DNA from: Lepus europaeus
Taxonomy: Eukaryota > Chordata > Mammalia > Lagomorpha > Leporidae
Direction of reading: 5' to 3'
Length of the DNA stretch: 64,000 bases
NCBI RefSeq assembly: GCF_033115175.1
Contig: NC_084836.1
Location: forward strand, 63,913,097-63,977,096
Shown here: in pieces, positions 33,101 to 41,432 of the stretch
How positions within the stretch are numbered: the first letter of the stretch is position 1
Layout of the letters: every line of letters begins with the position of its first letter
Program-made: the position numbers and the translations under genes
The notes under the pieces: model-generated
What the model saw: only the letters and a program-made list of their open reading frames with translations
What the model was told of the DNA's origin: nothing
Database searches by the model: none

Positions 33101-34700
33101 AGTGCATTAGCAGGGAGCTAATTTGGAACCAGAGCAGCCAGGACTTGAATTGGCGTTCCAGTATGGGATGCCAGCATGGCAAGTGGGGACTCACTCTCTG
33201 TGCCGCAGCGCTGGCCTTGCAAAACCAGCTCCTCACCTGCTTTTAGATTCTTTCACCTTGGCTCTCAGATTGCTCCGAAGTCCTAGTCTTACTGTGAGCT
33301 GTACTTCACAGCATGCAGCAGTAAGTATGGAATGGTCATAGTTCTGAGGTTGTCAAGGGTTATTTTCTTGTAGATAGTAAAAGTGATCATTTCAGTTTGG
33401 GGGGCCAGGTCAGTGGAACACATTCTGTCCCGCCCTTTTCTTGTTGTGTTTCCATTGATTGGAAAATGAGTATTTGCTCGTCACGTATTGTGCAGTAAGT
33501 GCACGCATTTCACATCAGTGAGTCACATTGACTACTCAGACTCATCCCTCAGTCTCGTGTGTCAGAAGTCCATTATAACTAAAGATGTCTGTGGAAGAAA
33601 GGTGGGAGTGATGGCTGTTGATGTTCAGGCTGCCTGCTGTGTGCTTGACCCTCTGAAGAGAGCTGGAGCTAAGCATGCATGTAGATTACTGATTAATGAT
33701 TCATGATGTTATTTTGGTGAGCACAGAAAGATGTGTAAGGCCACAGAAAAGCCTGTCCCCCCTCGTCTCCTGACAGAAGAAGAATATCGGATACAAGGAG
33801 AGGTGGAGACGCGAAAGGCTTTAGAGGAGCTTCGAGAGTTTTGTAACAGTCCAGACTGCTCTGCTTGGAAGACTATTTCTCGAATCCAGTCTCCAAAAAG
33901 GCAAGTCCTTGGTCAGAGATGCCACGGCTCTGTCAGAATGGCCGTGACCTTGAGTTCTAACAGAGGTCACACTTCTAGACAGGCTTGTATCATGGCCTTT
34001 GTTTTCCTGCTTCCTCAAGGAACCGTCTACTTTAGCTTTGATTATAACACAGAGATGGGAAGACGCATATACAGTTTCCCCTCTGAAAGATTGGCACTGC
34101 TCTCTGAGTTTTCCTTTTTTAGTTGGGAGCAATTGTAGCAATGAATATTTGAAGCTTCTATTTGGAATCCTGATCGCATAAAGTGCATAGGGCTGTAAAC
34201 TTGAGTAACTGTTGTGCACCTTAATCTTCTCTTATCGGAATTGTGATGACTAAGGGAACCTTAGCACCTCCATGGCTGAGAGGGTAGGTCGGTGCTTGTT
34301 AAGCAGGATGGAGGTGCAGGGGTGGTGGCCCATGAGCCCAGCCTTCCTTTCCTCCTGCGTTCTCGCTTTAGTTTACTTCCGTGCCAGGTTAAGGACAGGG
34401 ATCTTGGCTAGACTTAATATGATCGGAGCTGTGAGGACCCCAAACAGTTGAGTTGTTTTTATTTGGAAGGAAAGCAGAAGGGACAGAACGCGGACTCCTG
34501 ATGAGCATTCTCTCTTTTGCAGATTTGCTGACTTTGTGGAGGGCTCTTTCCACCTCACGCCCAATGAAGTGTCCGTGCATGAGCAGGAGTACGGGTTGGG
34601 GAGCATCATTGCCCAGGATGAGGAGGCGTCCTCTGAGGAGGAGGGGGAGAACCCAGAGCCCCAGTGGCCCGCTCTCACGCAGAACAGCTTCCTGACCTAG
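14670..34700 (+). CDS. NEMP1: NEMP1 (TMEM194A), nuclear envelope integral membrane protein 1, complete
   Basis: NEMP1 is a multi-pass inner-nuclear-membrane protein that supports nuclear-envelope stiffness and, in animals, germ-cell and erythroid function (family knowledge). Exons 14670-14784, 23859-23983, 25455-25674, 26997-27069, 29040-29133, 29575-29689, 31961-32186, 33727-33900 and 34523-34700 join in frame to 439 codons plus a TAG stop; human has about 444. A hydrophobic signal peptide covers residues 1-37 ([14 protein letters not shown]). The lumenal domain (about 38-153) carries N-glycosylation sequons NSS and NDT. Five membrane segments lie at about 154-176, 184-204, 212-232, 246-264 and 275-308. 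The C-terminal nucleoplasmic tail has [15 protein letters not shown] and a conserved [20 protein letters not shown] stretch, the region implicated in BAF binding in frog Nemp1. Intron 8 has a GC donor. Confidence 0.97.
16660..16976 (-). repeat. CSINE SINE with clean target-site duplication
   Basis: Inserted in the decayed L1. TGTTTTGCCACTTTTT occurs just before (from 16643) and after (from 16977). Tail AAGATTTTATTTATTC, head ATGGCACCGGCC. Confidence 0.9.
17000..17242 (-). repeat. Older diverged CSINE-family SINE
   Basis: GCTTTATTTGAAAGAGAGAG to CCAAATGCCCACCCC, the older head type. Confidence 0.75.
17719..17993 (-). repeat. CSINE SINE
   Basis: AGAGATTTATTTGAAAGGCAG to GAATGCTGGCC, with the body GGGTCTCCCACGTGGGTGC. 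Confidence 0.8.
18029..18377 (-). repeat. CSINE SINE, full length
   Basis: T run, AAGATTTATTTATTTGAAAG, a long GA stretch (18088-18117) and the head CACAGCGCTGGCCC. Flanked by TGGCTTAATTTT and TGGCTTAGTTTT. Confidence 0.9.
18645..18947 (-). repeat. CSINE SINE
   Basis: TTTTTAATTTGAAAGACAG through GGTGCAGGAGCCCAAGTAC to GCTATGCCACTAG; the head is worn. Confidence 0.8.
19279..19590 (+). repeat. CSINE SINE, diverged
   Basis: Plus-strand copy: GTTACGGTGTAGCAGGTGAA head, GGTGCCAGTTTGAGTCC B box, AAATAAATAAATAAATC tail. Confidence 0.8.
19616..19929 (-). repeat. CSINE SINE
   Basis: AAAGATTTATTTATTTATTT tail and CACTGCGCCCTGGCC head. Flanked by GGCCTCAATTTTT and GGCCTCAGTGAATTTTT. Confidence 0.85.
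19988..20294 (-). repeat. CSINE SINE, diverged
   Basis: AAAAAAAGATTGACAGAGAG to GCCACAACACCAGCCCC. Confidence 0.8.
20466..21710 (-). mobile_element. Ancient mammalian L1, 3' end (ORF2 end and 3' UTR)
   Basis: Plus-strand landmarks of antisense old L1: CACTTCAATGGTTTTTAGTG, GGGTTTGCCTATTCTGGATA, ACATGGCTGAATAATACCC, TTTGATTTGTATTTCCCTGG, TTATTGACCATTTGTG, ACCCTTATCAGATGTGTGAG, GTTGTGGGTTGTCTTTTCAC and GGCTAAGAAACCATTTCC. No intact ORF. An old element that predates the lagomorph SINEs. Confidence 0.8.
21711..22170. other. NEMP1 intron 1, unique stretch
   Basis: No repeat or exon recognised. Confidence 0.4.
22173..22494 (+). repeat. CSINE2-type SINE
   Basis: Head GGCTGGTGCCACGGCTCAAT, B box GGTTCTAGTCCCAG, tail CTACTCTGCCTGTCG and an A run. 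It abuts the T run of the next, opposite SINE, forming an A/T inverted junction at about 22490. Confidence 0.88.
22495..22840 (-). repeat. CSINE SINE with internal tandem duplication
   Basis: T run, AAGATTTATTTATTTATTTG tail and CACAGCGCCAGTCCC head. Inside, CCATCCACTGGTTCA with the following CCCCA appears twice (about 22569 and 22593), a 24-bp tandem duplication. Confidence 0.88.
22857..23157 (-). repeat. CSINE/CSINE2 mosaic SINE with perfect 16-bp target duplication
   Basis: The CSINE2 tail side (GACAGGTAGAGTTAGACAGTG) is joined to a CSINE-type head (TGCCCATATGAGATGCCGGC). CTCCTTGATGTTTCTT flanks it exactly at 22841-22856 and 23158-23173. Confidence 0.92.
23403..23731 (-). repeat. CSINE SINE
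   Basis: TTTATGTATTTATTTGAATG tail to CACAGTGCTGTCCCC head. Flanked by TTGCTGACATT and TGGCTGACATT. Confidence 0.88.
23859..23983 (+). CDS. NEMP1: NEMP1 coding exon 2
   Basis: Residues 39-80 of the lumenal domain ([34 protein letters not shown]). Acceptor ATAAAG|CTGG, donor CAG|GTAAGA. Confidence 0.96.
24100..24440 (+). repeat. CSINE2-type SINE, near-consensus, with target duplication
   Basis: Head GCCGGCGCCATGGCTCAAC, box GGTTCTAGTCCCGG, tail CTGTCCACTCTGCCTGTC and A15. AAAAAGTATTGTT lies on both sides (up to 24099 and from 24437). About 115 bp downstream of NEMP1 exon 2. Confidence 0.92.
24450..25454 (+). other. NEMP1 intron 2, unique remainder
   Basis: No repeat body recognised. There are a short GCT repeat (24888-24905) and a T run at 24968-24981. 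Confidence 0.45.
25455..25674 (+). CDS. NEMP1: NEMP1 coding exon 3
   Basis: Residues 81-153 of the lumenal domain ([47 protein letters not shown]). Acceptor TTACAG|ATCC, donor CGGA|GTAAGT. Confidence 0.97.
25675..26996 (+). other. NEMP1 intron 3
   Basis: About 1.3 kb with no CSINE recognised, unusual among the NEMP1 introns. No ORF or RNA structure stood out. Confidence 0.45.
26997..27069 (+). CDS. NEMP1: NEMP1 coding exon 4 (membrane segment 1)
   Basis: Residues 154-177: [20 protein letters not shown] onward, the first membrane span. Acceptor TTGCAG|GATTT, donor AGCAG|GTAGGT. Confidence 0.96.
27566..27903 (-). repeat. CSINE SINE, full length
   Basis: T run, ATTATTTATTTATTTGAAAG to CACAAGGCCGGCC. 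Flanked by TTAACAATTAGAGG and CTAACAATCGGAG. Confidence 0.88.
28340..28955 (+). repeat. Older CSINE-family SINE split by a nested insertion
   Basis: The parts 28340-28382 (GGGTGTGTGTTTGACGCAGT, GGTTAAGATACCTGCATCCC) and 28693-28955 (body to CAAATAAATGAACATAAG) form one older-type element. It is interrupted by a younger CSINE. Confidence 0.85.
28383..28692 (+). repeat. CSINE SINE nested in an older CSINE, perfect 16-bp target duplication
   Basis: TTGGGCCAGCGCTGTGCGC head to AAATAAATAAAATAAATC tail. AAGATACCTGCATCCC flanks it exactly (28367-28382 and 28693-28708). Confidence 0.93.
29040..29133 (+). CDS. NEMP1: NEMP1 coding exon 5 (membrane segment 2)
   Basis: Residues 178-209: [19 protein letters not shown] and onward to SKFMPK. 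Acceptor CTGCAG|AAGT, donor AAG|GTAAGT. Confidence 0.97.
29575..29689 (+). CDS. NEMP1: NEMP1 coding exon 6 (membrane segment 3)
   Basis: Residues 210-247: [20 protein letters not shown] to CYWQYLL. Acceptor TTTTAG|AAAAG, donor TTAG|GTAAGT. Confidence 0.97.
30072..30372 (-). repeat. CSINE SINE (first of a stack)
   Basis: AAAGGATTTATTTATTTATT to CAGCACCAGCCCC. Same orientation as the next three copies. Confidence 0.85.
30374..30704 (-). repeat. CSINE2-type SINE (second of a stack)
   Basis: T run, GACAGGCAGAGTGGATAGTG to CACGGCGCCGGCC. Confidence 0.9.
30705..31040 (-). repeat. CSINE SINE (third of a stack)
   Basis: T16, AAAGATTCGTTTATTTTATT to CACAGTGCTGGTCCC. Confidence 0.88.
31046..31349 (-). 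repeat. CSINE SINE (fourth of a stack)
   Basis: TTAAAAAAGATTATTTATTT to GTTTAACCAGCTGGCCCC. The flank AATTTGGATTTT occurs before the first copy (30060-30071) and after this one (31355-31366). Confidence 0.85.
31385..31699 (-). repeat. CSINE SINE
   Basis: AGTATTTTATTTGTTTGAAAG to GAACCGCAATGCCAGTCCC. Confidence 0.82.
31769..31801. repeat. TG-rich microsatellite
   Basis: GTGTGTGTGTGTGTGTATTT followed by GTGTCTGTGTGT, about 160 bp upstream of NEMP1 exon 7. Confidence 0.8.
31961..32186 (+). CDS. NEMP1: NEMP1 coding exon 7 (membrane segments 4 and 5)
   Basis: Residues 248-322: [20 protein letters not shown], then [20 protein letters not shown] to VQWLYITY. Acceptor TTAACAG|GCTAC, donor TACAG|GTGACT. 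Confidence 0.97.
32342..32721 (-). repeat. CSINE2-type SINE with long T-rich tail
   Basis: About 55 bp of T-rich tail (interrupted by C and AA), then TTTTTGACAGGCAGAGTGGAC to CACGGCGCCGGC. TTGTTTTTCTTTTT flanks the right side and GTTTTTCTTTTTC the left. Confidence 0.9.
32881..33217 (-). repeat. Older diverged CSINE
   Basis: T run, AAGATTGTATCTGAAGGAGC to GTGCCGCAGCGCTGGCC. Confidence 0.78.
33218..33726 (+). other. NEMP1 intron 7 end, no repeat recognised
   Basis: Unique-looking sequence leading into the weak exon 8 acceptor. Confidence 0.4.
33727..33900 (+). CDS. NEMP1: NEMP1 coding exon 8 (nucleoplasmic tail), GC donor
   Basis: Residues 323-380: [43 protein letters not shown]. Acceptor GCACAG|AAAG has a poor pyrimidine tract. 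The reading frame and the next exon force the donor AAAAG|GCAAGT at 33900/33901, a GC-AG intron. Confidence 0.95.
34523..34700 (+). CDS. NEMP1: NEMP1 coding exon 9 and stop
   Basis: Residues 381-439: [20 protein letters not shown], then an acidic [11 protein letters not shown] run, ending LTQNSFLT and TAG at 34698-34700. Acceptor TTTGCAG|ATTTG. Confidence 0.97.
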
Positions 34701-37700
34701 GTGGCGCCTGGTGATTTGTGTACACCGGCAGGAGCCCCAGTGGTTCGTGTTGCCTGTGCCATGTGGTTCTTGCACTCCTCTGAGAGTGGGTGAGGTCATG
34801 TGCAGAGGTTCCTACTGAAATGAGAGACCTGCGGGTCTCCCTCGGCAGGCGGTCTTGGTGGTCTGTCTGTGGGATCCCTGAGGACAGACGGTGGGGAAGA
34901 CCGTGAACGCCACGCTGGTTTGCCTCTGTGGGAGGAAGCTGTGAGCCTGCTCTGTGTTCCCGAGCGGTTGGCTGGCCACAGCCGGCACAGCGTCCTAGCC
35001 CCCTGCGAAGGCTGACTCAGCCACTTAGTCCTGGCGCTGCGACTGGCCCTCCAGGAGCCGCCGTGCGTTCCCACCGTGGAGTGCACGGAGCACACACGTC
35101 TCAGCCTCCTTTCCTTCTGCTCTCATTTCAGTGACGGACATAATCCTTGAATTGGCTGTTTGGAGAGGAAAATGAATTTTTATCTGTTTTATTTTTAAAG
35201 TGAATATATTTTTTAAAAAATATAACACACTCATGTTCCAGAGCCAGCAAGTGCTCCAGAGTGACAAGCCCCACAGGCTGGAACATACGTATGAATGCAG
35301 GTTATGGGAAGCTGCACGAGGGTGAATTCTTAGACATAGGAGCTACTAAGTCCTGCTTGCCTCTAGGAACAGGCCTAGAGCTTTGTCTGGCGGGGAGGTC
35401 TCGGGATTTTATTATGCCCGACTTGTGACTGCATCTTAGAACATTGGCGCTTCTCCCTGCCGGCTCTCCACGGCCCGCTGTGCCCCTGCAGGCAGGACTG
35501 TTCCCCAAGCTGCACGCTGCGCACAACTCGGAGCGTTTCCTCTCTGCCAGCCCCTCCCCTCTCCTTAGGGCATCTTTCCTGCCAGCTGGGAGACGGGGTT
35601 TTGTGTAGGGGCTTCCATGCTTTTTGCAGGTTGCCCATTTTTCCTGCCGTTGGATCCCATGGAAATCAAGAAAGTATCTCTGTTTCCTTTGCCCCTCCTT
35701 GGTGTACCCATCATACCCATTCCTTTCAGCCTTTGCTCACACCTGTTCTCCCCGGGATCTGGCTCGTTGTGAGCCGCCAGCCTCTCTGGCAAGGTTGTTG
35801 ATGTGCAGCTGGCAGCTGTAGGACTACCACAGCGGGGGCTGCCAGCGGAGACCTCCAGGTTCTCTTCAGGAGTGGACACATTTTCCTGTGAACTTGTCAC
35901 ACTGGCTCGCAGGCTGTTTCTGACCAGAGGTCCATGCTGCCTTTAATGACAGTGGCGTTAGTTCCTGATTCTTTTGCCACTGTGAAATACCCTTATCACC
36001 CAGCAATATGCTTTATGAGGGAGCAGATTCCTACGTATCAATCATTTGCTTGGGTCTGTCTTTGTGCTCTTCACCCTCAAAACTTGAAACTGGCTGTCAC
36101 TGCTTCAGCTAGGAAGATGGGCGCCATGGCAGGTGCACAGCCTCAGATGCGGGGGCTGCTGTGACCGTGCGGTGAGCAGGTGATTTTGTTTTGAAAGCTG
36201 TAGTGACTCCTTCATGTGAGCCATTTAACGCAGACTTCTGGCTGGTTGATGGTTTCCACTAGTGTTTCCCACAGCCTTAAACTGTCCCAAAGCGACAACT
36301 ACCTCAGTTGATAGCAGAGACATACGGTCAGAAATGGAGAGTGAGCAGTATCTAGGCAAATGGCAGGAGTGAAAGTGGCGGGGAACCTTTATACCTTTGT
36401 GAATTATGTACAGGGTAAAATTTTACTCTGATACAAAGAGCTATTAAAGCCTCTGTTCTTCACTCTGTTTATAGATCAGGACTTTGCATATGTGAACGTG
36501 AGTAGATCTGAAAAAATCATTGAGCTGTGTATGTGGTCTCAGGACTCCCTGGAGACTTGGTGCCTTCCCCAGGGGAGCTGCTTCAGGGGTGGTGGCTCGG
36601 CCCTGGGCTGCCTTTGCCGTCATTTCTGTGAGACGCCATGAAGTAGGGAAAGCGTCGTCTTTTTCTGGGTTTAGTAAATGCCTTGTGAGATACAGTTGCC
36701 GTCTCAACACCAGGTTTTTTCTCTGTGTTTGAACTTGGTGTGAGCAGATTCCTCCCAGCGTGGAGGTTAGAGGACCAAGCCGCAGGCAGTGGAGATGAGA
36801 GTGTGACCTGCAGCAGGAGAGGGCCCTCAGACAGTGAAGGCTGGGCCGCCTTGGTGAGCTACATGTCCTTGGCCTGCTTGCTGCACGCCTCTACCCACGT
36901 GCTTCGGAGCTCCTGCTGCCCAGAGACTGCCGGGCTGGAAGCCTGTGGAGCGGCTCTCGTCCTCCTGGCCACTTAGTCTGCTGGCTCGGTCACTATTTGA
37001 AGCCCCCGTTTAATTTTCTTGGGCGGTTACAGCTCTTGCAATTGCAGCACAGCCTCAGCTCTCAGACCCATCTCATCAGCAGGGATTGACGGGATAGGGG
37101 GGAGGTGAGCTGGACATCGGAGCCATGTCTGCCGCCACATCAGCGTCTTGCCGTAAATGAAGCCGTAAATTGGCTCCAGGACTCAGGGTCTCATCAGCAT
37201 TGGAAATCTATCTCCTCTTCTCATTCCCACCCCCACCGAGTCTAGTAGAGCATGGCTCCCATTAATGAGACACCAGGAGGCACCTGGCCCCAAACAGGTC
37301 CCTCTCACTTTCCCCCTCATATTGCTTGCAGGGAACTAAAGACACAGGGCTGAAAACCGGGGAAATTATCAACTTTGATTCCTTCTAGTAAATTCTGTCC
37401 ACCACTGCCTCCTATCAAAACCAGATAATTTCTCTCCTGTCTTTTCCCGCCCCCTCATGATTTTTGTGTGTGTTACAAAGGGAATTTGGCTGCTGAAAGC
37501 TCTTTGGGCCCCCTCTGTTGCATCATGTGTTAGTGTGTCCCTCTCTCGGGCCAGCCCTCTCTTCACTGACTGCCTCGTTCCCACTTGGCGCAGGGGACAG
37601 TGGTTTGACGAATGAGTGGGCCCAGGTAAGCCGGCTCGGCCCCCAGCTCCTGAGAGCCGCCCTGCGAGGGGCTTATGTAGTTGCCGTCAACCTTACTATT

Positions 37701-38705
37701 GTTCCAGGAGAAAAGATGGGCTCAGAGGGATGCCTGCATAAAAATGGTACCTAGCTGTGTACTCGTGACTCTCCTCCGAACTGAGCAGTGAAAGATGAAG
37801 TAAGAGAGGAAAGGAAATGGAATGCCCTTGTAATATTCCTGTGGAGTCAGATCTGACATACGAGATAATACCTACACTGAAATGCAAGGATTCTGTCTGG
37901 ACCAAGGAGAGGACAGCTTGACAGATTTACTGTGCCCTCAGTGCTAGGCAGTGAAACCAAGTAACAGATGAAATAGCCATCGCACAAGAGAAATGCACCT
38001 CCACCTTTTGCTTCCGTTTCCATGTGACAGAACTGATTTATCTTTTCCAGGGGAACCTGTGCAATTGTGTGACCCAGAGGTGTCTTTTGGTGACTTGGTC
38101 TGTGGGTTCAGGTTGCTGTTGAATTGGATTCTAGACAGTTACTACTTTGAAAAGGATGTTTGGTGCCTTACGTGACAGGAGCCAGAGCCTGCTGGGATCA
38201 ACAGCAGATCCATGCCAGTGTCAGCTTGCAGCTGTAGCTGGGGTGGGAGTGGTCACACAGACGGCCCACATATGGGGCTCTGGACGCTCACTGCCACCCC
38301 CATGTGTGTCATCTTTCTCGTTCACACCCTTGATAACTTGAAGATGGAGAAGTCGCTTTCTCCAGACTTGCCTACAGCGAGAGCAGCACTCAACTGTTAG
38401 CTCCTGCAGTTGCCACAGCTTTCTGTGTTTGTGGAATTGGTGTTGAAATAACAGGGCTAAGGAAATAGGAAATTTTAGCCTGTGGGTAATGCCTTAGTGT
38501 TATTTAAATAAAAGATTTGTCATTTATATTTAAAATAAAAGTCCACAGATGTCTGAAAGAAAATTATCAGGGATGGCTCTTTGCCGTGGGTCTCATTTTC
38601 ACCTTCTTTTATGTAAGAAAAAAAACCCAACTTTTGTATTTTTTCATTTTTATTGTATAGTTTGTAAATAATCCCAATTTTAATAAAGTTTTTTAGACAG
38701 TACGT
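34701..38705 (+). other. NEMP1: NEMP1 3' untranslated region
   Basis: About 4 kb with no CSINE at all, unlike the introns, in keeping with an exonic 3' UTR. An internal ATTAAA at 36433 could give a shorter isoform. Upstream AATAAA-containing stretches also occur near 38508 and 38534. The distal end is set by the signal at 38682. That the whole span is one exon is inferred from the absence of repeats and from the poly(A) signal. Confidence 0.65.
38682..38687 (+). terminator. NEMP1: Putative NEMP1 distal poly(A) signal
   Basis: AATAAA, with a GT-rich stretch (ACGTGGTGGTCTCTG) starting about 15 bp downstream, the usual layout for cleavage near 38700. A Pumilio-type element TGTAAATA lies 12 bp upstream (38663-38670). 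Confidence 0.7.
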
Positions 38706-38822
38706 GGTGGTCTCTGCTGCATGCTTGCTTTGCCTGCTCTGACCTCTGAGGTAACGGGTAATCAGCCATACAAACCTGTTTGCTCCTCCGCGTGCAGTGG
38801 TTTTGCATGATGCCGATGTCCC

Positions 38823-38900
38823 TGTTTTTCTTCCCTTCCCTTCTCTCCCTTCCCCTCCCCTCCCCTCCCTTCTCCTCTCCTCTCTTCTTTTATTTTCTTT
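38823..38900 (+). repeat. Homopyrimidine tract
   Basis: Nearly pure C/T for about 70 bp (CCCTTCCCCTCCCCTCCCCT core), about 120 bp past the NEMP1 poly(A) signal. It has mirror-repeat character that could form a triplex. Confidence 0.85.
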
Positions 38901-38902
38901 TT

Positions 38903-39397
38903 TAAAAAGATTTATTTATTTAGGGGCTGGCGCTGTGGTGCAGCAGGGTTAATGCCCTGGCTTGAAGCGCTGGCATCCCATATGGGCACCGGTTCTAGTC
39001 CCGACTGCTCCTCTTCCAGTCCAGCTCTCTGCTATGGCTGTCTCTACCTCTCTCTAACTCTGCCTGTCAAATAAATAAAATAACTTTTAAAAAAAAAAGA
39101 TTTATTTATTTGAGAGGCAGAGTTAGAGAGGAATAAACAGAGAAAGGTGTCTTCCATCCCCTGGTTCACTCCCCAGATGACTGCAACAGCCAGGGCTGGG
39201 CCAAGCTGAAGCCAGGAGTTTCTTCCAGGTCTCCCCTGTGGGTGCCGGGGCCCAAGTACTTGGGCCATCCTCTGCTGCTTTCCCAGGCCATAGCAGAGAG
39301 GTGAAGCAGAAGAGAAGCTGGGACACAAACCGGCACCCGTATGGGGTGCTGGCACCACAGGCGGAGTCATAACCTACTACAACACAGTGCCGCCCCA
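38903..39397 (-). repeat. CSINE SINE split near its tail by a nested SINE
   Basis: The tail piece 38903-38921 (AAAAAGATTTATTTATTT) and the main body 39098-39397 (to CACAGTGCCGCCCC) are one minus-strand copy. The tail sequence is duplicated on both sides of the insert. Confidence 0.85.
38922..39097 (+). repeat. Internally deleted CSINE nested in a CSINE tail
   Basis: Normal head (GGGGCTGGCGCTGTGGTGCA) and normal tail (CAAATAAATAAAATAAC). The body jumps from TCTGCTATGGC straight to TGTCTCTACC, losing about 140 bp. Confidence 0.88.
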
Positions 39398-39762
39398 TCC
39401 CCGTGTTTCTTAATCAGCTCCTCATCCTGCATCTCCCTTCCACTTCTGTGCGTGGATGGGATGGATCCTAGGGGGCTGGATCTCTAAGGGGTGCTCTTGC
39501 AGGAGTAACTTAGTGGTACCACTGTGCTGTCTCAGAAGCAGAAAAACAAGGTTACTCCTGGTCCAAGGAGCTACTCTGCTTGTGCTTTAGTTGTTTTCTC
39601 TCTGTGACACAAAGTATCTCTTGTTTATCTACTGGGATTGGGAGAAGGACCTGGGGATCCAGCCATGGGTACCCACAGAGAACCCTGTGTAATTGTGGAG
39701 GAAGAAGCAGGGCTGTGGTGAGCATTGGGAGTGGGGGGCATAGAATACAAACTTCAGTGCTG

Positions 39763-40045
39763 GGGCCTGGTGTTGTGATGCAGTGGGTTAAGCTGCCGGA
39801 CACCTACATCCCATAATGGAGTCCTGGGATGGAGTCAGCTCCCTGCTCAGGCACACCCTTGGAGGCAGCCAGTGAAGGCTGAAGTACTTGGGTCCCTGCC
39901 ACTTACGTGGGAGACCTGGATTGAGTTCCCAGTTCCTAGATTCAGCCCCGGTCCTGACTGTTGCAGGCATTTAGGGGATGAAGCAGTGTACAGAAGCTCG
40001 CTCACTCACTCTCTCACTCTGCCTTTTGAATACATAAATACACAT
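39763..40045 (+). repeat. Older diverged CSINE-family SINE
   Basis: GGGGCCTGGTGTTGTGATGC to GCCTTTTGAATACATAAATAC, with GGGAGACCTGGATTGAGTTC inside. Confidence 0.78.
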
Positions 40046-40274
40046 TGGGAGAAAAAATTTTGATTATGTCTATGCCCAGCTTCTGCAGTAGATATTTGGT
40101 ACCTTTCATTTCTTTTGTGTATTGGCTATATCCTTTGGGAATCTTTTATAGCATTTGTATTAATTCTGTACTTGTCTTATTTAGATTACATGAAAATCCA
40201 TTGTCTGTTTTTTAAAAAGAGTTAGCAAAAACAATGTAGACTGTGTGTAACTATGTAGATTAATATACATAGTT

Positions 40275-40571
40275 AGTGGCGCCAGCACACCGGGTTCTAG
40301 TCCCAGTTGGGGTGCCGGATTCTGTCCCGGTTGCCCCTCTTCCAGGCCAGCTCTCTGCTATGGCCCGGGAGTGCAGTGGAGGATGGCCCAAGTCCTTGGG
40401 CCCTGCACCCCATGGGAGACCAGGAGAAGCACCTGGCTCCTGCCTTTGGATCAGCGCGGTGCGCCAGCCGCAGCAGCCATTGGAGGGTGAACCAATGGTA
40501 AAGGAAGACCTTTCTGTCTCTCACTGTCCCCTCTGCCTGTCAAAAATAAAAAAATAAATAAATAAAAAAGC
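40275..40571 (+). repeat. CSINE2-type SINE, 5' truncated
   Basis: Begins inside the head (GTGGCGCCAGCACACCGGG) and ends CTGCCTGTCAAAAATAAAA. Confidence 0.88.
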
Positions 40572-40648
40572 ATGTGCATGACATCTTTTCTCATTTTCCT
40601 TCTGTAACTACTAGGTAAATAAATTTTTCAAAAAGAATTATTTATTTG

Positions 40649-40855
40649 AGGCCAGCGCCGTAGCTTAACAGGCTAATCCTCCACCTTGCGGCGCCGGCAC
40701 ACCGGGTTCTAGTCCTGGTCGGGGCGCTGGATTCTATCTCGGTTGCCCCTCTTCCAGGCCAGCTCTCTGCTATGGCCCAGGAAGGCAGTGGAGGATGGCC
40801 CAAGTCCCTGGGCCCTGCACCCACATGGGAGACCGGGGGAGGCACCTGGCTCCTG
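40649..40855 (+). repeat. CSINE2-type SINE, 3' truncated
   Basis: Complete head (GGCCAGCGCCGTAGCTTAAC) but stops after GCACCTGGCTCCTG, with no tail or A run. Confidence 0.85.
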
Positions 40856-41133
40856 TGGAGTATGCTACATTATAGGATTGTGGTGAAGGCAGAAAAGAAG
40901 TGAAAGCATTTTCCTCATCCTGTAACACACACGAGAATCATCAGGGGTCTTGGTAAAGCACAGCTCTGACGGCTGGCGGCAGTGCCCGAGGTTGTGCCTT
41001 TCTAGTCAGTTCCCAGATGATTCCAGTGCTGCTGGGCTGTGGGCCTCATTTTGGATAGCAAAGATGTAAAAGCACTTGACTTACTGCCCACTGTGCAGTT
41101 GAGTACTTGATAAAAGTTACTAATTGGCAGCAA

Positions 41134-41432
41134 ATTTTTAAAAGGATTTATTTATTTAAAAAGGCAACAGAGGGGGAGAGAGATTTTCCATCTGCTAGTT
41201 TACTCCCCAAATGGCTGCAACAGCCAGGTCAGCCATGCTGAGGCCAGGAGCCAGAACTCCATCCAGGTCTCCCGCATGAGTGGCAGGGATCCAAGTACTT
41301 GGACCGTCTTCCACTGCCTTCCCAGGGAAGCTGGATCAGAAGCAGAATAACTGGGTCTCTACTTGTCCCTAAGTTATAGGATGCTGGAGCTGTAAGCGGT
41401 GGCTTAACCTGCTGCACCACAATGCCGGCCCC
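41134..41432 (-). repeat. CSINE SINE, diverged
   Basis: AAAGGATTTATTTATTTAAA to CACCACAATGCCGGCCCC. Confidence 0.82.
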
